DNA of 35,746 nt. Origin: Betaproteobacteria bacterium (GTDB taxonomy: Bacteria; Pseudomonadota; Gammaproteobacteria; Burkholderiales; Burkholderiaceae_E). Location of the stretch: positions 1 through 35,746 of the forward strand of contig JAGWVN010000030.1 in NCBI GenBank assembly GCA_018970865.1. The letters run 5' to 3'. The notes beneath the pieces are model-generated. The model saw only the letters and a list, made by a program, of their open reading frames with translations. It was not told the DNA's origin and did not search any database. Below, piece after piece: positions 1 to 7,906 of the stretch; within the stretch, counting starts at the first letter, position 1, and every line of letters starts with the position of its first letter. Made by a program: the position numbers and the translations under genes.

Positions 1-1143
1 TCAGTTGCCCTTCTCGACAACCATCTTCTGGCCCTGCACGCCGAAGACATAGTGGCGGTTGGCGAGCTGCCCGTTGGCTGCGAAGCTCACGTCACCCAGC
101 AGCGTGCCGCGGAAGCTGCCGCCGCGGATCCGCCTGGCGATCGCTTCACGATCGAGGGTCTTGAGCTCGTTGGCCGCCATGGCCCAGATCTGCAGCGAGG
201 CCGCGCCCAGCGCCATGAACTTGTCGGGCGTGAGCTTGTGCTGATCCTGCACCTTGGCCACATAGCGCTTGTTGACGGGGTTGGAGGCGAAGGGCTCGAC
301 ATCGGGAAAGTAGATGTCAGCGCCAACCAGACCGTTGGCGGCATCGCCGGCCACCGAGATGACGCTCGGGGCGATCGTGCCCACCGCCGCGATCAGCTGC
401 CCGGGAATCCGCGCCTGGCGCGCCTGACGGATGAGCGCCGGCATGCCCAGACCTTCGCTGGCATTGATCGCCACCACCGCGTCGGGGTTGGCGGCCCGCA
501 CATTGGTGAGGGCAACGCGGAAGTCGGCCTGGGTGAAGGGGAACTTCTCTTCGGCGACCCGCTCGTAGCTGTGGTTGAGCTTCTTCAGCTCGGCTTCGAT
601 GGAGGCCTGGGCGCCATTGCCGTAGGCGTCGTTCTGGGTGAGGAAGGCCACACGCCGGGCCTTGAGGCGGTTGGCGATGTAATCGGCGATCACCGCCCCG
701 TCCTGCGAGTTGGAGCTGTTCAGGCGGATGGCGAGCGGATTGCCCTCGCCGGACAGGATGGGGTCGGCCTTGGAGATGGCGGTGATGTCGAGCACCCCCG
801 CGCGGCTGATCACCGGCTGCATGGCCAGCGTGACCGGGCTGTTCCAGCCCTCGATGATCACCGACACGCCAGCCGAGATCAGCTCGTTGGCGCGAGACAC
901 GCCCACGGCCGGGGTGGATTCATCATCGCGGGCCTCGATCACGATCTGGCGGCCGAGCACGCCGCCGCTCTCGTTGATGAGCGCCGCCATCGACTGGATG
1001 GACTTCACCAGATGCTGCCCCTGGGGGCCGGCGCCGCCACTGAGCGGGAAGATCACGCCCACCTTGATCGGTTGCGCGACACCGGGGGCGGCAAGGCCCA
1101 GACCGAGCGCGAGGCTGGCCAGAGCGGAAAAGAGGAATTTCAT
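1..1143 (-). CDS. Liv-type ABC transporter substrate-binding protein
   Basis: Encodes a 380-residue periplasmic type I solute-binding protein of the branched-chain amino acid/amide (Liv) group. Residues 1-23 form a signal peptide ending AAPGVA-Q, followed by the typical start of the mature lobe (IKVGVIFPLSGG) and the INESGGVLGRQI segment shared by this family. The reading frame stays open far upstream, but the ATG at 1143 is chosen because it begins the signal peptide and has GGAG 8 nt upstream; the upstream extension is low-complexity antisense of the next gene. The stop codon is at the window edge, so the gene is complete. No permease or ATPase gene lies nearby within the window; such genes could lie just outside. 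It is divergent from the PRISE reductase across 78 bp. The ligand is unknown; aromatic or acidic compounds are common for relatives in Burkholderiales (inference). Confidence 0.9.
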   Translation of the reverse strand: MKFLFSALASLALGLGLAAPGVAQPIKVGVIFPLSGGAGPQGQHLVKSIQSMAALINESGGVLGRQIVIEARDDESTPAVGVSRANELISAGVSVIIEGWNSPVTLAMQPVISRAGVLDITAISKADPILSGEGNPLAIRLNSSNSQDGAVIADYIANRLKARRVAFLTQNDAYGNGAQASIEAELKKLNHSYERVAEEKFPFTQADFRVALTNVRAANPDAVVAINASEGLGMPALIRQARQARIPGQLIAAVGTIAPSVISVAGDAANGLVGADIYFPDVEPFASNPVNKRYVAKVQDQHKLTPDKFMALGAASLQIWAMAANELKTLDREAIARRIRGGSFRGTLLGDVSFAANGQLANRHYVFGVQGQKMVVEKGN

Positions 1144-1221
1144 GGGGCGATCTCCGGACGGTGGAAGCGCAGGGAGTGTAGCGGCAGTCCGTATCATCCG
1201 GGCGTGCACCAGGAGCCGCCC

Positions 1222-2367
1222 ATGACCGAAAAAACCGTTCTGATCGCCGGCGCCTCCGGCGTGGTGGGCCATGCCGCCCTTGAACACTTTCATGCGCTGC
1301 CGGACTGGCGGGTGGTCGCGGTGTCGCGTCGCTCGCCGGCGCTGCCCGCGGGCTTTCGCGGTGTGCATCTGCCGGTCGACCTCACCGATGCGGCCGACTG
1401 CGCGCGCGCCGCGCAGGCCATGCCGCCGGTGACGCATCTGGCCTATGCCGCGCTTCATGAAAAGCCGGGGCTGGTGCGTGGCTGGCGCGAGGCCGATCAG
1501 ATGCAGACCAATCTCGCCATGCTGCGCAATCTGGTCGAATCCCTGCTTGCGGCCGGGCACCGGCTGCAGCATGTCAGCCTGCTGCAGGGCACCAAGGCCT
1601 ATGGCGTGCACCTGCACCCGGTGGCGGTGCCCGCGCGCGAAGAGGGGCCCCGGGATCCGCATGAGAACTTCTACTGGCTGCAGGAGGACTACCTGAGGGC
1701 GCGGGCCGCCGAGGCCGGTTTCGCCATCACCATCTTCCGGCCGCAGCTGGTGTTCGGCGACGCCCTGGGCGTGGCCATGAACCTGGTCCCGATCATCGGC
1801 GTTCATGCCGCGCTGTGCGCCGACGCCGGTGAACCCTTCGCCTATCCCGGCGGGCCCTCGAACATCCTCGAGGCCACCGACGCGCGCCTGCTGGCCCGCG
1901 CCCTGGCCTGGGCGGCGCAGGCGCCCACCGCGCGCGGCGAGATCTTCAATGTCACGAACGGCGATGTGTTCGTGTGGCGCAATCTCTGGCCCGAGATCGC
2001 CGACAGCCTCGGCGTGCGCACCGGCCCCGACCGCCCCCTGTCCCTGGCGCGGCACCTGCCAACCCAGGCGGCGCGCTGGGATCGGCTCGTGCAGGCGCAT
2101 GGACTGGCCGCGCCGCCGCTGGCGCAGCTGCTCGGCGAGTCCCACCACTACGCCGACTTCTGCTTCGGCTTTCACGCCCGGGAGGCGCCCCCGCCGGTGA
2201 TCGTGAGCACCATCAAGATCCGGCAGGCGGGCTTTGCCGACTGCATCGACACCGGGCGCATGTTCCGCGACTGGTTCACGCGACTGCGCGAGCAGCGCAT
2301 CCTGCCGACCATCGAAGCGGCGGCGATGGCATCGCCGCCCGGGCCGCGGTCTGCTGCTGGCGGCTGA
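1222..2367 (+). CDS. PRISE-type short-chain reductase (enone 5-beta-reductase-like)
   Basis: A 381-residue NAD(P)-binding Rossmann protein resembling the PRISE group (progesterone 5-beta-reductase/iridoid synthase-like), which reduces activated C=C bonds of enones with NADPH. Visible features are the dinucleotide loop GASGVVG at residues 10-16, the SRR stretch near 36 (NADPH phosphate contact in related enzymes), the THLAYAAL strand, Lys125 in LQGTKAYG and Tyr151 in ENFYWLQED. The Lys and Tyr match the displaced catalytic pair typical of PRISE enzymes. Length fits the family (about 350-390). Start: ATG 1222 with AGGAG 6 nt upstream. It leads a three-gene run with the FAD oxidoreductase 2 nt downstream and the crotonase after that. 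The substrate is unknown; cyclic enones, or chain enones produced by the neighbouring catabolic genes, are an inference. Confidence 0.8.
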   Translation: MTEKTVLIAGASGVVGHAALEHFHALPDWRVVAVSRRSPALPAGFRGVHLPVDLTDAADCARAAQAMPPVTHLAYAALHEKPGLVRGWREADQMQTNLAMLRNLVESLLAAGHRLQHVSLLQGTKAYGVHLHPVAVPAREEGPRDPHENFYWLQEDYLRARAAEAGFAITIFRPQLVFGDALGVAMNLVPIIGVHAALCADAGEPFAYPGGPSNILEATDARLLARALAWAAQAPTARGEIFNVTNGDVFVWRNLWPEIADSLGVRTGPDRPLSLARHLPTQAARWDRLVQAHGLAAPPLAQLLGESHHYADFCFGFHAREAPPPVIVSTIKIRQAGFADCIDTGRMFRDWFTRLREQRILPTIEAAAMASPPGPRSAAGG

Positions 2368-2369
2368 GC

Positions 2370-3626
2370 ATGGCGCGGGTGGCGGTCATCGGCGCCGGCA
2401 TCGTGGGCGCCTGCTGCGCCTTCACGCTCGTCCGTGAGGGGCACGCCGTCATTCTCATCGACCCGGCCGAACCCGGCGGGCCGCATGCGGCCAGCCATGG
2501 CAACGGGGCCTGGTTCAGTCCGGCCTCGGTGGTGCCGATGTCCCTGCCTGGGCTGTGGCGTCAGCTGCCCGGCATGCTCCTCTCGCGCGAGGGGCCGGTG
2601 CGCCTGCGACCGGCCGCGCTGCCGGGCCTCGCGCCCTGGCTGCTGCGTTTTCTGCGGGCCGGCGCCACGCCGAAGCGCGCGCGTGCCATCGCCGCCGCCC
2701 TCGGCCCGCTGCTGCAAGGATGCGCGGATCGGCACGCACAGCTCGCCGAGGCGGCCGGGGTGCCGTCGCTGGTGGTGCGCCGCGGCCTGCTCTATGCCTA
2801 TCGCGACCGGGCGGCCTTTGAGCGCGAGGCCTTCGCCTGGAGGCTGCGACGCGAACAGGGCGTGGTCTGGCATACCGCCGAGGGCGAGCGTCTGCGCGCG
2901 CTGGCGCCGAGCCTGGCTGACGGCTTGCGCTTCGGCGCCCATGTGCCCGCCGGTGGCCACTGCACCGACCCCGGCGCCTATGTGGCGGCCCTGGTAGCCG
3001 CCAGCGAGCGCGCCGGGGCGCAGCGTCTTCGCGGCACGGCGCTCGGTCTGCGCCTGCAGGATCGGCGTCTTCGCGCGGTGCTCACCGCTCGCGGCGAGGT
3101 GCCCTGCGAGGTCGCGGTCATCGCGGCCGGCATCGCCGCAGGCGGCCTTGCCCGTCAGGCAGGCGACCGTGTGCCGCTTGCCGCGGAGCGCGGCTACCAC
3201 GCGGTGTTCGACGCGCAGGGCTTGCCGGTGCCGGTGCCGGTGATGCCCGCCGATGGACGCATGGCCAACACGCCAACCCGGCACGGACTGCGGGTGGCGG
3301 GGCAGGTGGAGTTCGCGCCGGCCGGCGCGGCGCCCGACTGGCGACGCGCCGAGCTGCTCGCGCGCCAGGCCCGGCGGCTGTGGCCCCCACTGCGCGAAGC
3401 GCCGTTGCGCTCGCGCTGGATGGGTGAGCGTCCGTCCACGCCTGACGGTCTGCCGGTGCTGGGCCGCGCCAGCGGTTGCGCCGATGTCCTGCATGCCTTC
3501 GGCCACGGTCATGTCGGCATGGCCGCCGCCCCGGCCAGCGCGCAGTTCCTCGCCGACCTGCTTGCGGGCCGCGCGCCTGCGCTCGATCCCGAACCGTATC
3601 GGGCGGCGCGCTTCCGTTTGGCCTGA
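2370..3626 (+). CDS. FAD-dependent oxidoreductase, DadA/glycine oxidase-like
   Basis: A 418-residue flavoprotein of the DAO family (D-amino acid dehydrogenase, glycine/sarcosine oxidase). The N-terminus VAVIGAGIVGACCAFTLVREG is a GxGxxG FAD-binding Rossmann motif followed by ILID, whose acidic end binds the ribose. The segment SHGNGAWFSPASVVPMS (about residues 43-59) matches DadA-type proteins. Near the C-terminus, RPSTPDGLPVLG and a GHGHVGM segment are the usual second FAD-contact region. Start ATG 2370 lies 2 nt after the upstream stop without its own clear ribosome site, implying coupled translation. DadA family members oxidise amines or amino acids, but the substrate here cannot be read from sequence. 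The association with a PRISE reductase and a crotonase suggests a catabolic step rather than amino acid turnover (inference). Confidence 0.85.
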   Translation: MARVAVIGAGIVGACCAFTLVREGHAVILIDPAEPGGPHAASHGNGAWFSPASVVPMSLPGLWRQLPGMLLSREGPVRLRPAALPGLAPWLLRFLRAGATPKRARAIAAALGPLLQGCADRHAQLAEAAGVPSLVVRRGLLYAYRDRAAFEREAFAWRLRREQGVVWHTAEGERLRALAPSLADGLRFGAHVPAGGHCTDPGAYVAALVAASERAGAQRLRGTALGLRLQDRRLRAVLTARGEVPCEVAVIAAGIAAGGLARQAGDRVPLAAERGYHAVFDAQGLPVPVPVMPADGRMANTPTRHGLRVAGQVEFAPAGAAPDWRRAELLARQARRLWPPLREAPLRSRWMGERPSTPDGLPVLGRASGCADVLHAFGHGHVGMAAAPASAQFLADLLAGRAPALDPEPYRAARFRLA

Positions 3627-3673
3627 TCGCCCGGCTTATGATCGGGGCCTCGCCGGGTCCGAGGGGAAATGCG

Positions 3674-4456
3674 ATGTCGCAGGTGCGCTATGAGGTGATC
3701 GATGGGGTGGCCGAACTGCGGCTCGATCGACCGCCGGTGAATGCGGTCACCGTCGGGCTGGTCGACGAACTGCTCGATGGTCTCGCACGCGCCCGCGACG
3801 ACGCGCAGGTGCGCGTGGTGCTGCTTGCCAGCGCGAACCCCGGCCCGTTCTGCGCGGGGCTGGATATCCGCGAGGTCGATGGCCAGCCGTCCGAGGCCCT
3901 GCATGCGCTGCTCGACAAGCTCTATGTGAGGGTGGCCGACGCCCAGCACCATCTTGGCAAGCCCTCGATCGCGGTCATCGGTGGCGCGGCACGCGGGGCG
4001 GGCATGACGCTGGCGATCTCCTGCGACCTGATCGTGGCCGAGCGCGGCGCGAGCTTCGGTTATCCCGAGATCGATGTCGGCCTGATCCCGGCGATCCACT
4101 TCGCGCACCTGCACCGGGTGGTCGGTCGCCATCGGGCCTTCGATCTGCTGTTCACCGGTCGCCGCTTCGAGGTCGCCGAGGCGGTCGAGCTCGGTCTGGT
4201 CAGCCGGGTGTGCGAGCCCGGGGAAGGCCTGGCCACCGCGCGGGCGCTGGCCCGCGAGCTGGCGGGCAAGGCGCCCGGCGTGATGCGGCGCGGCCGCGCC
4301 GCCTTTCTGAGGGAATGCGATGCCGACTACCGCCGAGGGGTGGCTGCCGCCGTCGAGAATTTCACCAGTCTGGCCGCCACCGCCGAAGCCCGGGAAGGCA
4401 TTCGCGCCTTCGTCGAGAAGCGCCCGCCGGCCTGGCGGAAGGCCTCCCCGGAGTAA
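3674..4456 (+). CDS. Enoyl-CoA hydratase/isomerase (crotonase) family protein
   Basis: A 260-residue crotonase-fold protein. It shows the CoA/oxyanion segment ANPGPFCAGLDI (about 54-65), the second oxyanion region GGAARGAG (103-110) and FGYPEIDVGLIPA (128-140). Glu132 in the PE motif is the equivalent of rat hydratase Glu164. The position equivalent to Glu144 (normally in GGxxELA) is Thr112 here, so only one of the two hydratase acids is present. This pattern is more usual for isomerases or other crotonase activities than for a classical hydratase. Start ATG 3674 has GAGGGGA upstream. It lies 47 nt after the FAD oxidoreductase and is convergent with the GGDEF/EAL gene. Likely role: a beta-oxidation-type step on an unusual CoA ester; the precise reaction is uncertain. 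Confidence 0.85.
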   Translation: MSQVRYEVIDGVAELRLDRPPVNAVTVGLVDELLDGLARARDDAQVRVVLLASANPGPFCAGLDIREVDGQPSEALHALLDKLYVRVADAQHHLGKPSIAVIGGAARGAGMTLAISCDLIVAERGASFGYPEIDVGLIPAIHFAHLHRVVGRHRAFDLLFTGRRFEVAEAVELGLVSRVCEPGEGLATARALARELAGKAPGVMRRGRAAFLRECDADYRRGVAAAVENFTSLAATAEAREGIRAFVEKRPPAWRKASPE

Positions 4457-4528
4457 GCGCCAGGACCTTGCCGGGGCTGGCTGGCGTACGCTGCGCGCGG
4501 CCGGTGCCGCCCGCTGGCGCAGGCCGCG

Positions 4529-7147
4529 TCAGGCCCGCCGGAGCAGGCTTGCGATCGCGTCGGCGGGCACCGGCGCGCCCGACAGGAAGCCCTGGTAGAG
4601 CCGGCAGCCGTGCGCCCGCAGGAAGGCAAGCTGGCGCTCGGTCTCGACCCCCTCGGCGATGACCTCGAGCTTCAGGCCGCGGGCCATGGAGAGCACCGCG
4701 ATCACGATCGCGGCGTCATCGGGATCGTCGCTGATGTCGGTCACGAAGGAACGGTCGATCTTGAGGGTGTCGATCGGCAGCGTCTTGAGGTAGTTCAGGC
4801 TCGAGAAGCCGGTGCCGAAGTCATCGATCGCCAGGCGCACGCCGAGATCGTTCAGCTGGCGCAGGGTGGCCAGCACCTCCTCGGTCTTGCTCATCAGGGT
4901 GCCTTCGGTGATCTCGAAGGCGATGCTCGAGGGAGCGATGTCGTGCTTGCCCAGAAGCTCGGCCACCCGCTGCCCGAAGCCGGGAAGGCGCACCTGGATG
5001 CTCGACAGGTTCAGGGCCAGGCGGGGCGGCTGCAGCCCGGCGCGTCGCCAGTCGTCGATCTGCTGGCAGGCCGCGTGCAGCACCCACTCGCCGATCGGCA
5101 CGATCAGTCCGGAGGCCTCGGCAAGGCCGATGAACTGCGCCGGGGGCACCAGGCCCCGCGTGGGATGGTTCCAGCGCAGCAGCACTTCCAGGGAATGGAT
5201 GGCCATCGATCCCAGCTCGAAGATCGGCTGGTAGTGCAGCACCAGTTCGCCGCGTTCGGCGGCACGGCGCAGCTCATTGGTCAGCGCATAGCGCTCGACC
5301 GCCTCGACATTCATCTGGGCGGTGAAGTACATCCAGTGATTGCGGCCGGATTCCTTCACCTGGTACATGGCGGTGTCGCTGTGGCGAAGCAGGGTGTCGA
5401 CATCGCCGCCGTCATCGGGGTAGAGCGCGATGCCGATGCTCGATCCGACGAAGACCTCCTGGCCGTCGATCGAGAAGGGCTGCGAGAGCATGGCATGGAG
5501 CGACTGCGCGACCAGGCCAGCGGCTTGCGGGCTTTCGAGCTTGGGGATGAAGACGATGAACTCGTCGCCGCCCTGGCGCGCCACGGTGTCCTCGGCCCGC
5601 ACGCTCGCGGCCAGCCGGCGGCTGACCTCGACCAGAAGGCGGTCGCCGGTGGTGTGCCCCAGCGAGTCGTTCACGGCCTTGAACTGATCGAGGTCGATGA
5701 ACAGCACCGCGGCGCGATGGCGGTTGCGGTGCGCGCTTTCGAGCGCCTGGTGGATGCGGTCGCGCAGCAGGGCCCGGTTGACCAGCCCGGTGAGGCTGTC
5801 GTGCGTGGCCAGGCGCAGCATTTCCTGTTCGAACTGCTTGCGCTCGGTGATGTCGATCCGGATGGAGATGTAGCGCTCGACCTCGCCATCGGCGTTCTTC
5901 ATGGGAACGATCGCGGCATCCACCCAGTAGAGGCTGCCGCTCTTGCTGCGGTTGCAGATCACGCCTCGCCAGACCTCGCCGCGCGTGAGCGACTGCCACA
6001 TCCGGGTGAAGAACTCCCGCGGATGGACGCCGGAGCTCAGGATGCGGTGGTTGCGCCCGATCAGTTCGTCGCGACTGTAGCCGCTGATGCGCACCAGCTG
6101 GTCGTTGACATCGATGATGCGCCCGCTGCGATCCCCTACCGAGACGATGGCGTGCTGATCGATCGCCTTCATGTAGGACGACAGCTCGGTGAAGGCTCGC
6201 TCCACGCCGCGCTGCGCCTCGAGCAGGGCCTGCGCGGCCTGATTCTCGAGCGAGGAGCGGCGCAGGCGCAGCGCGGCATCGCGCAGCTCGCGGTCCTGGG
6301 TGCTCAGGCGCCACGCGAATGCGCTCAGGGCGGCGAAGCTGGCGATGAGGATGGTGGCAATCAGCAGCGTGGTCTGGTTGATCTGGTCACCGGCGAGCAG
6401 TTCCGCCTTGTCCAGCGGAATGGTCACCGAGAGCGCACCCATCAGCTGATGCGGCTCCCAGTGCTTGCCGGGCGACACACCGGAGGCCACCCGACGCGCG
6501 ATGATTTCCGGGCGGGCCTCGTAGGCGTTGTGGCAGCTGGCGCAGGCCGGTTGCGAGGCGGGATCGGCCGACAGATAGCGCAGCACGCGGCGCCCGTCGC
6601 GTGACTCGATGCGGGAGATGGCCTTCCAGGCGATCGGCCCGCTGGGATTGGCCTGGTCCTGTGCTTCGAGCTGCGGCCAGGCCCAGCGCAGGAAGTCGTC
6701 GTCGAGCCCCTGCGAGGGTTCGAGGTTCCAGCGGCTCACCGGCTTGTACTGGTAGAGCCGGTGCGCGTTCTCGGACGAGGCCTTGCCGACCAGCTTCAGG
6801 AACTGCGCCGGGATGGGCACGAAGCCCGGCTTGCCCTCGGATTCGACATGGGGCCCGAGCCCTTCACGGGCGAGCTTGGCCGCGATCTCCATGGCGTACA
6901 CCGAGCGGGCGGTGGTGGCCTGGCTGGCCACCACTTCCGCAATGGCCAGCGCCTGACTCTCGACGGTGGTGTTGACCGCCTGGCGGACGGCGAGATAGCC
7001 CAGCAGGCAGGCCAGCGAGAACACCGCCAGCAGGGTGAGCAGCAGACGCCGCCCGAGCCCCGCGGCGGGCGAGGCCTCCGCGCCACCGGCGAGCCCGGCG
7101 GCGATGCCGAGCGGGTCGGCGCCCGATACCTGACCGGAGGCGCTCAT
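4529..7147 (-). CDS. Membrane heme-c sensor PAS-GGDEF-EAL protein (c-di-GMP turnover)
   Basis: An 872-residue signalling protein. Order: transmembrane helix about 34-56; periplasmic domain about 57-257 of the DUF3365/Tll0287-like type carrying a c-heme motif CASCH at 202-206; second membrane helix about 258-279; helical linker; PAS domain about 320-436 ending in DITERK; GGDEF domain with intact GGDEF at 526-530 and an inhibitory RxxD site (RAED 517-520) five residues before it; EAL domain with EVL at 654-656, DDFGTG 775-780, KIDRSF near 796-801 and EGVET 832-836. Both catalytic domains keep their signature residues, so it may make and degrade c-di-GMP, with the heme domain probably sensing redox state or a small gas (inference). 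ATG 7147 starts 56 nt after the dienelactone hydrolase stop, so cotranscription is possible. Confidence 0.92.
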   Translation of the reverse strand: MSASGQVSGADPLGIAAGLAGGAEASPAAGLGRRLLLTLLAVFSLACLLGYLAVRQAVNTTVESQALAIAEVVASQATTARSVYAMEIAAKLAREGLGPHVESEGKPGFVPIPAQFLKLVGKASSENAHRLYQYKPVSRWNLEPSQGLDDDFLRWAWPQLEAQDQANPSGPIAWKAISRIESRDGRRVLRYLSADPASQPACASCHNAYEARPEIIARRVASGVSPGKHWEPHQLMGALSVTIPLDKAELLAGDQINQTTLLIATILIASFAALSAFAWRLSTQDRELRDAALRLRRSSLENQAAQALLEAQRGVERAFTELSSYMKAIDQHAIVSVGDRSGRIIDVNDQLVRISGYSRDELIGRNHRILSSGVHPREFFTRMWQSLTRGEVWRGVICNRSKSGSLYWVDAAIVPMKNADGEVERYISIRIDITERKQFEQEMLRLATHDSLTGLVNRALLRDRIHQALESAHRNRHRAAVLFIDLDQFKAVNDSLGHTTGDRLLVEVSRRLAASVRAEDTVARQGGDEFIVFIPKLESPQAAGLVAQSLHAMLSQPFSIDGQEVFVGSSIGIALYPDDGGDVDTLLRHSDTAMYQVKESGRNHWMYFTAQMNVEAVERYALTNELRRAAERGELVLHYQPIFELGSMAIHSLEVLLRWNHPTRGLVPPAQFIGLAEASGLIVPIGEWVLHAACQQIDDWRRAGLQPPRLALNLSSIQVRLPGFGQRVAELLGKHDIAPSSIAFEITEGTLMSKTEEVLATLRQLNDLGVRLAIDDFGTGFSSLNYLKTLPIDTLKIDRSFVTDISDDPDDAAIVIAVLSMARGLKLEVIAEGVETERQLAFLRAHGCRLYQGFLSGAPVPADAIASLLRRA

Positions 7148-7203
7148 CGGGTCAGTGGCTCATCGGTCCGACCGGGTGGCTGGCGCCCCCGGCGCTCGAC
7201 CGA

Positions 7204-7896
7204 TCAGCCCAGGGTCTTGCCGAAGAACCGGAAGCTGCGGTCCCACGCGATCTGCGCCCACATCGGGTCGTACTGGGTGATCGGCAGCCGGCCGGGGCCC
7301 ACCGCGGTCTCGTTGGCGAAGGCATGCTGGGCGAGGTAGCGATGGCCGGTGTAGGGCGCGCCGGCAGCCGACAGGCGCGCCTCGAGCTGGTCCACGGTGT
7401 CGATCGCGAAGGCGGCGTCCTGCGTGGCCCAATGGGCGAGCAGCGGCACGCGGATCTTGCTGGCATCGACGAATTCCAGGGGCGGCAGGCCGTACCAGAC
7501 CACCCCGGCATCCATCTCGGGCACCATCATCGAGGACAGCACCGTGAGCGCGCCGCCCATGCAGTAACCGGTGACACCGACCTTGCCGCCCCGCGCCTTC
7601 AGGAACTGCGCGGCGCCGCGCACATCCTGGGAAGCCGCGTCACCGAAGTTGAGGCTGGACATCAGATGGTGGGCCTCCTCGGCCTCCACCGTGGCCCGGC
7701 CACGATAGAGATCGGGAACCAGCGCGGTGTAGCCGGCCTGCGCGAAGCGCTCGGCCACGCCGCGGATCTGGTCGTTCAGGCCCCACCACTCCTGGATGAC
7801 CACCACCGAGGCGACAGCCCCCGGTGCTTCGGCCAGATAGCCCTGGACCGACTGGCCATCGGGGCGGGTGAAGGTGACGGTGCTTCCCATGTGCAT
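7204..7896 (-). CDS. Dienelactone hydrolase family protein
   Basis: A 230-residue cytoplasmic alpha/beta hydrolase of the dienelactone hydrolase family; no signal peptide. The catalytic set is visible: nucleophile Cys112 in GYCMGG, Asp160 in ATQDAAF, His191 in LAQHAFAN, and Glu36 in QEWWGLN, which in the Pseudomonas enzyme gates the cysteine. Length equals that of characterised ClcD/TcbE enzymes. Two starts are possible: ATG 7896, only 3 nt after GGAG, or ATG 7890 (third codon), at the better spacing of 9 nt. It lies 10 nt downstream of a solute-binding protein gene and is surely cotranscribed with it. The family hydrolyses dienelactones in ring-cleavage pathways, but many members act on other esters; no chlorocatechol genes are nearby, so the substrate is open. 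Confidence 0.9.
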   Translation of the reverse strand: MHMGSTVTFTRPDGQSVQGYLAEAPGAVASVVVIQEWWGLNDQIRGVAERFAQAGYTALVPDLYRGRATVEAEEAHHLMSSLNFGDAASQDVRGAAQFLKARGGKVGVTGYCMGGALTVLSSMMVPEMDAGVVWYGLPPLEFVDASKIRVPLLAHWATQDAAFAIDTVDQLEARLSAAGAPYTGHRYLAQHAFANETAVGPGRLPITQYDPMWAQIAWDRSFRFFGKTLG

Positions 7897-7906
7897 TGGC
7901 TCCTAG

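Noticed and set aside
1144-2175. N-terminal extension of the first binding protein to 724 residues
   Set aside because: The extension is antisense to the PRISE reductase, has no domain, and would bury the signal peptide.
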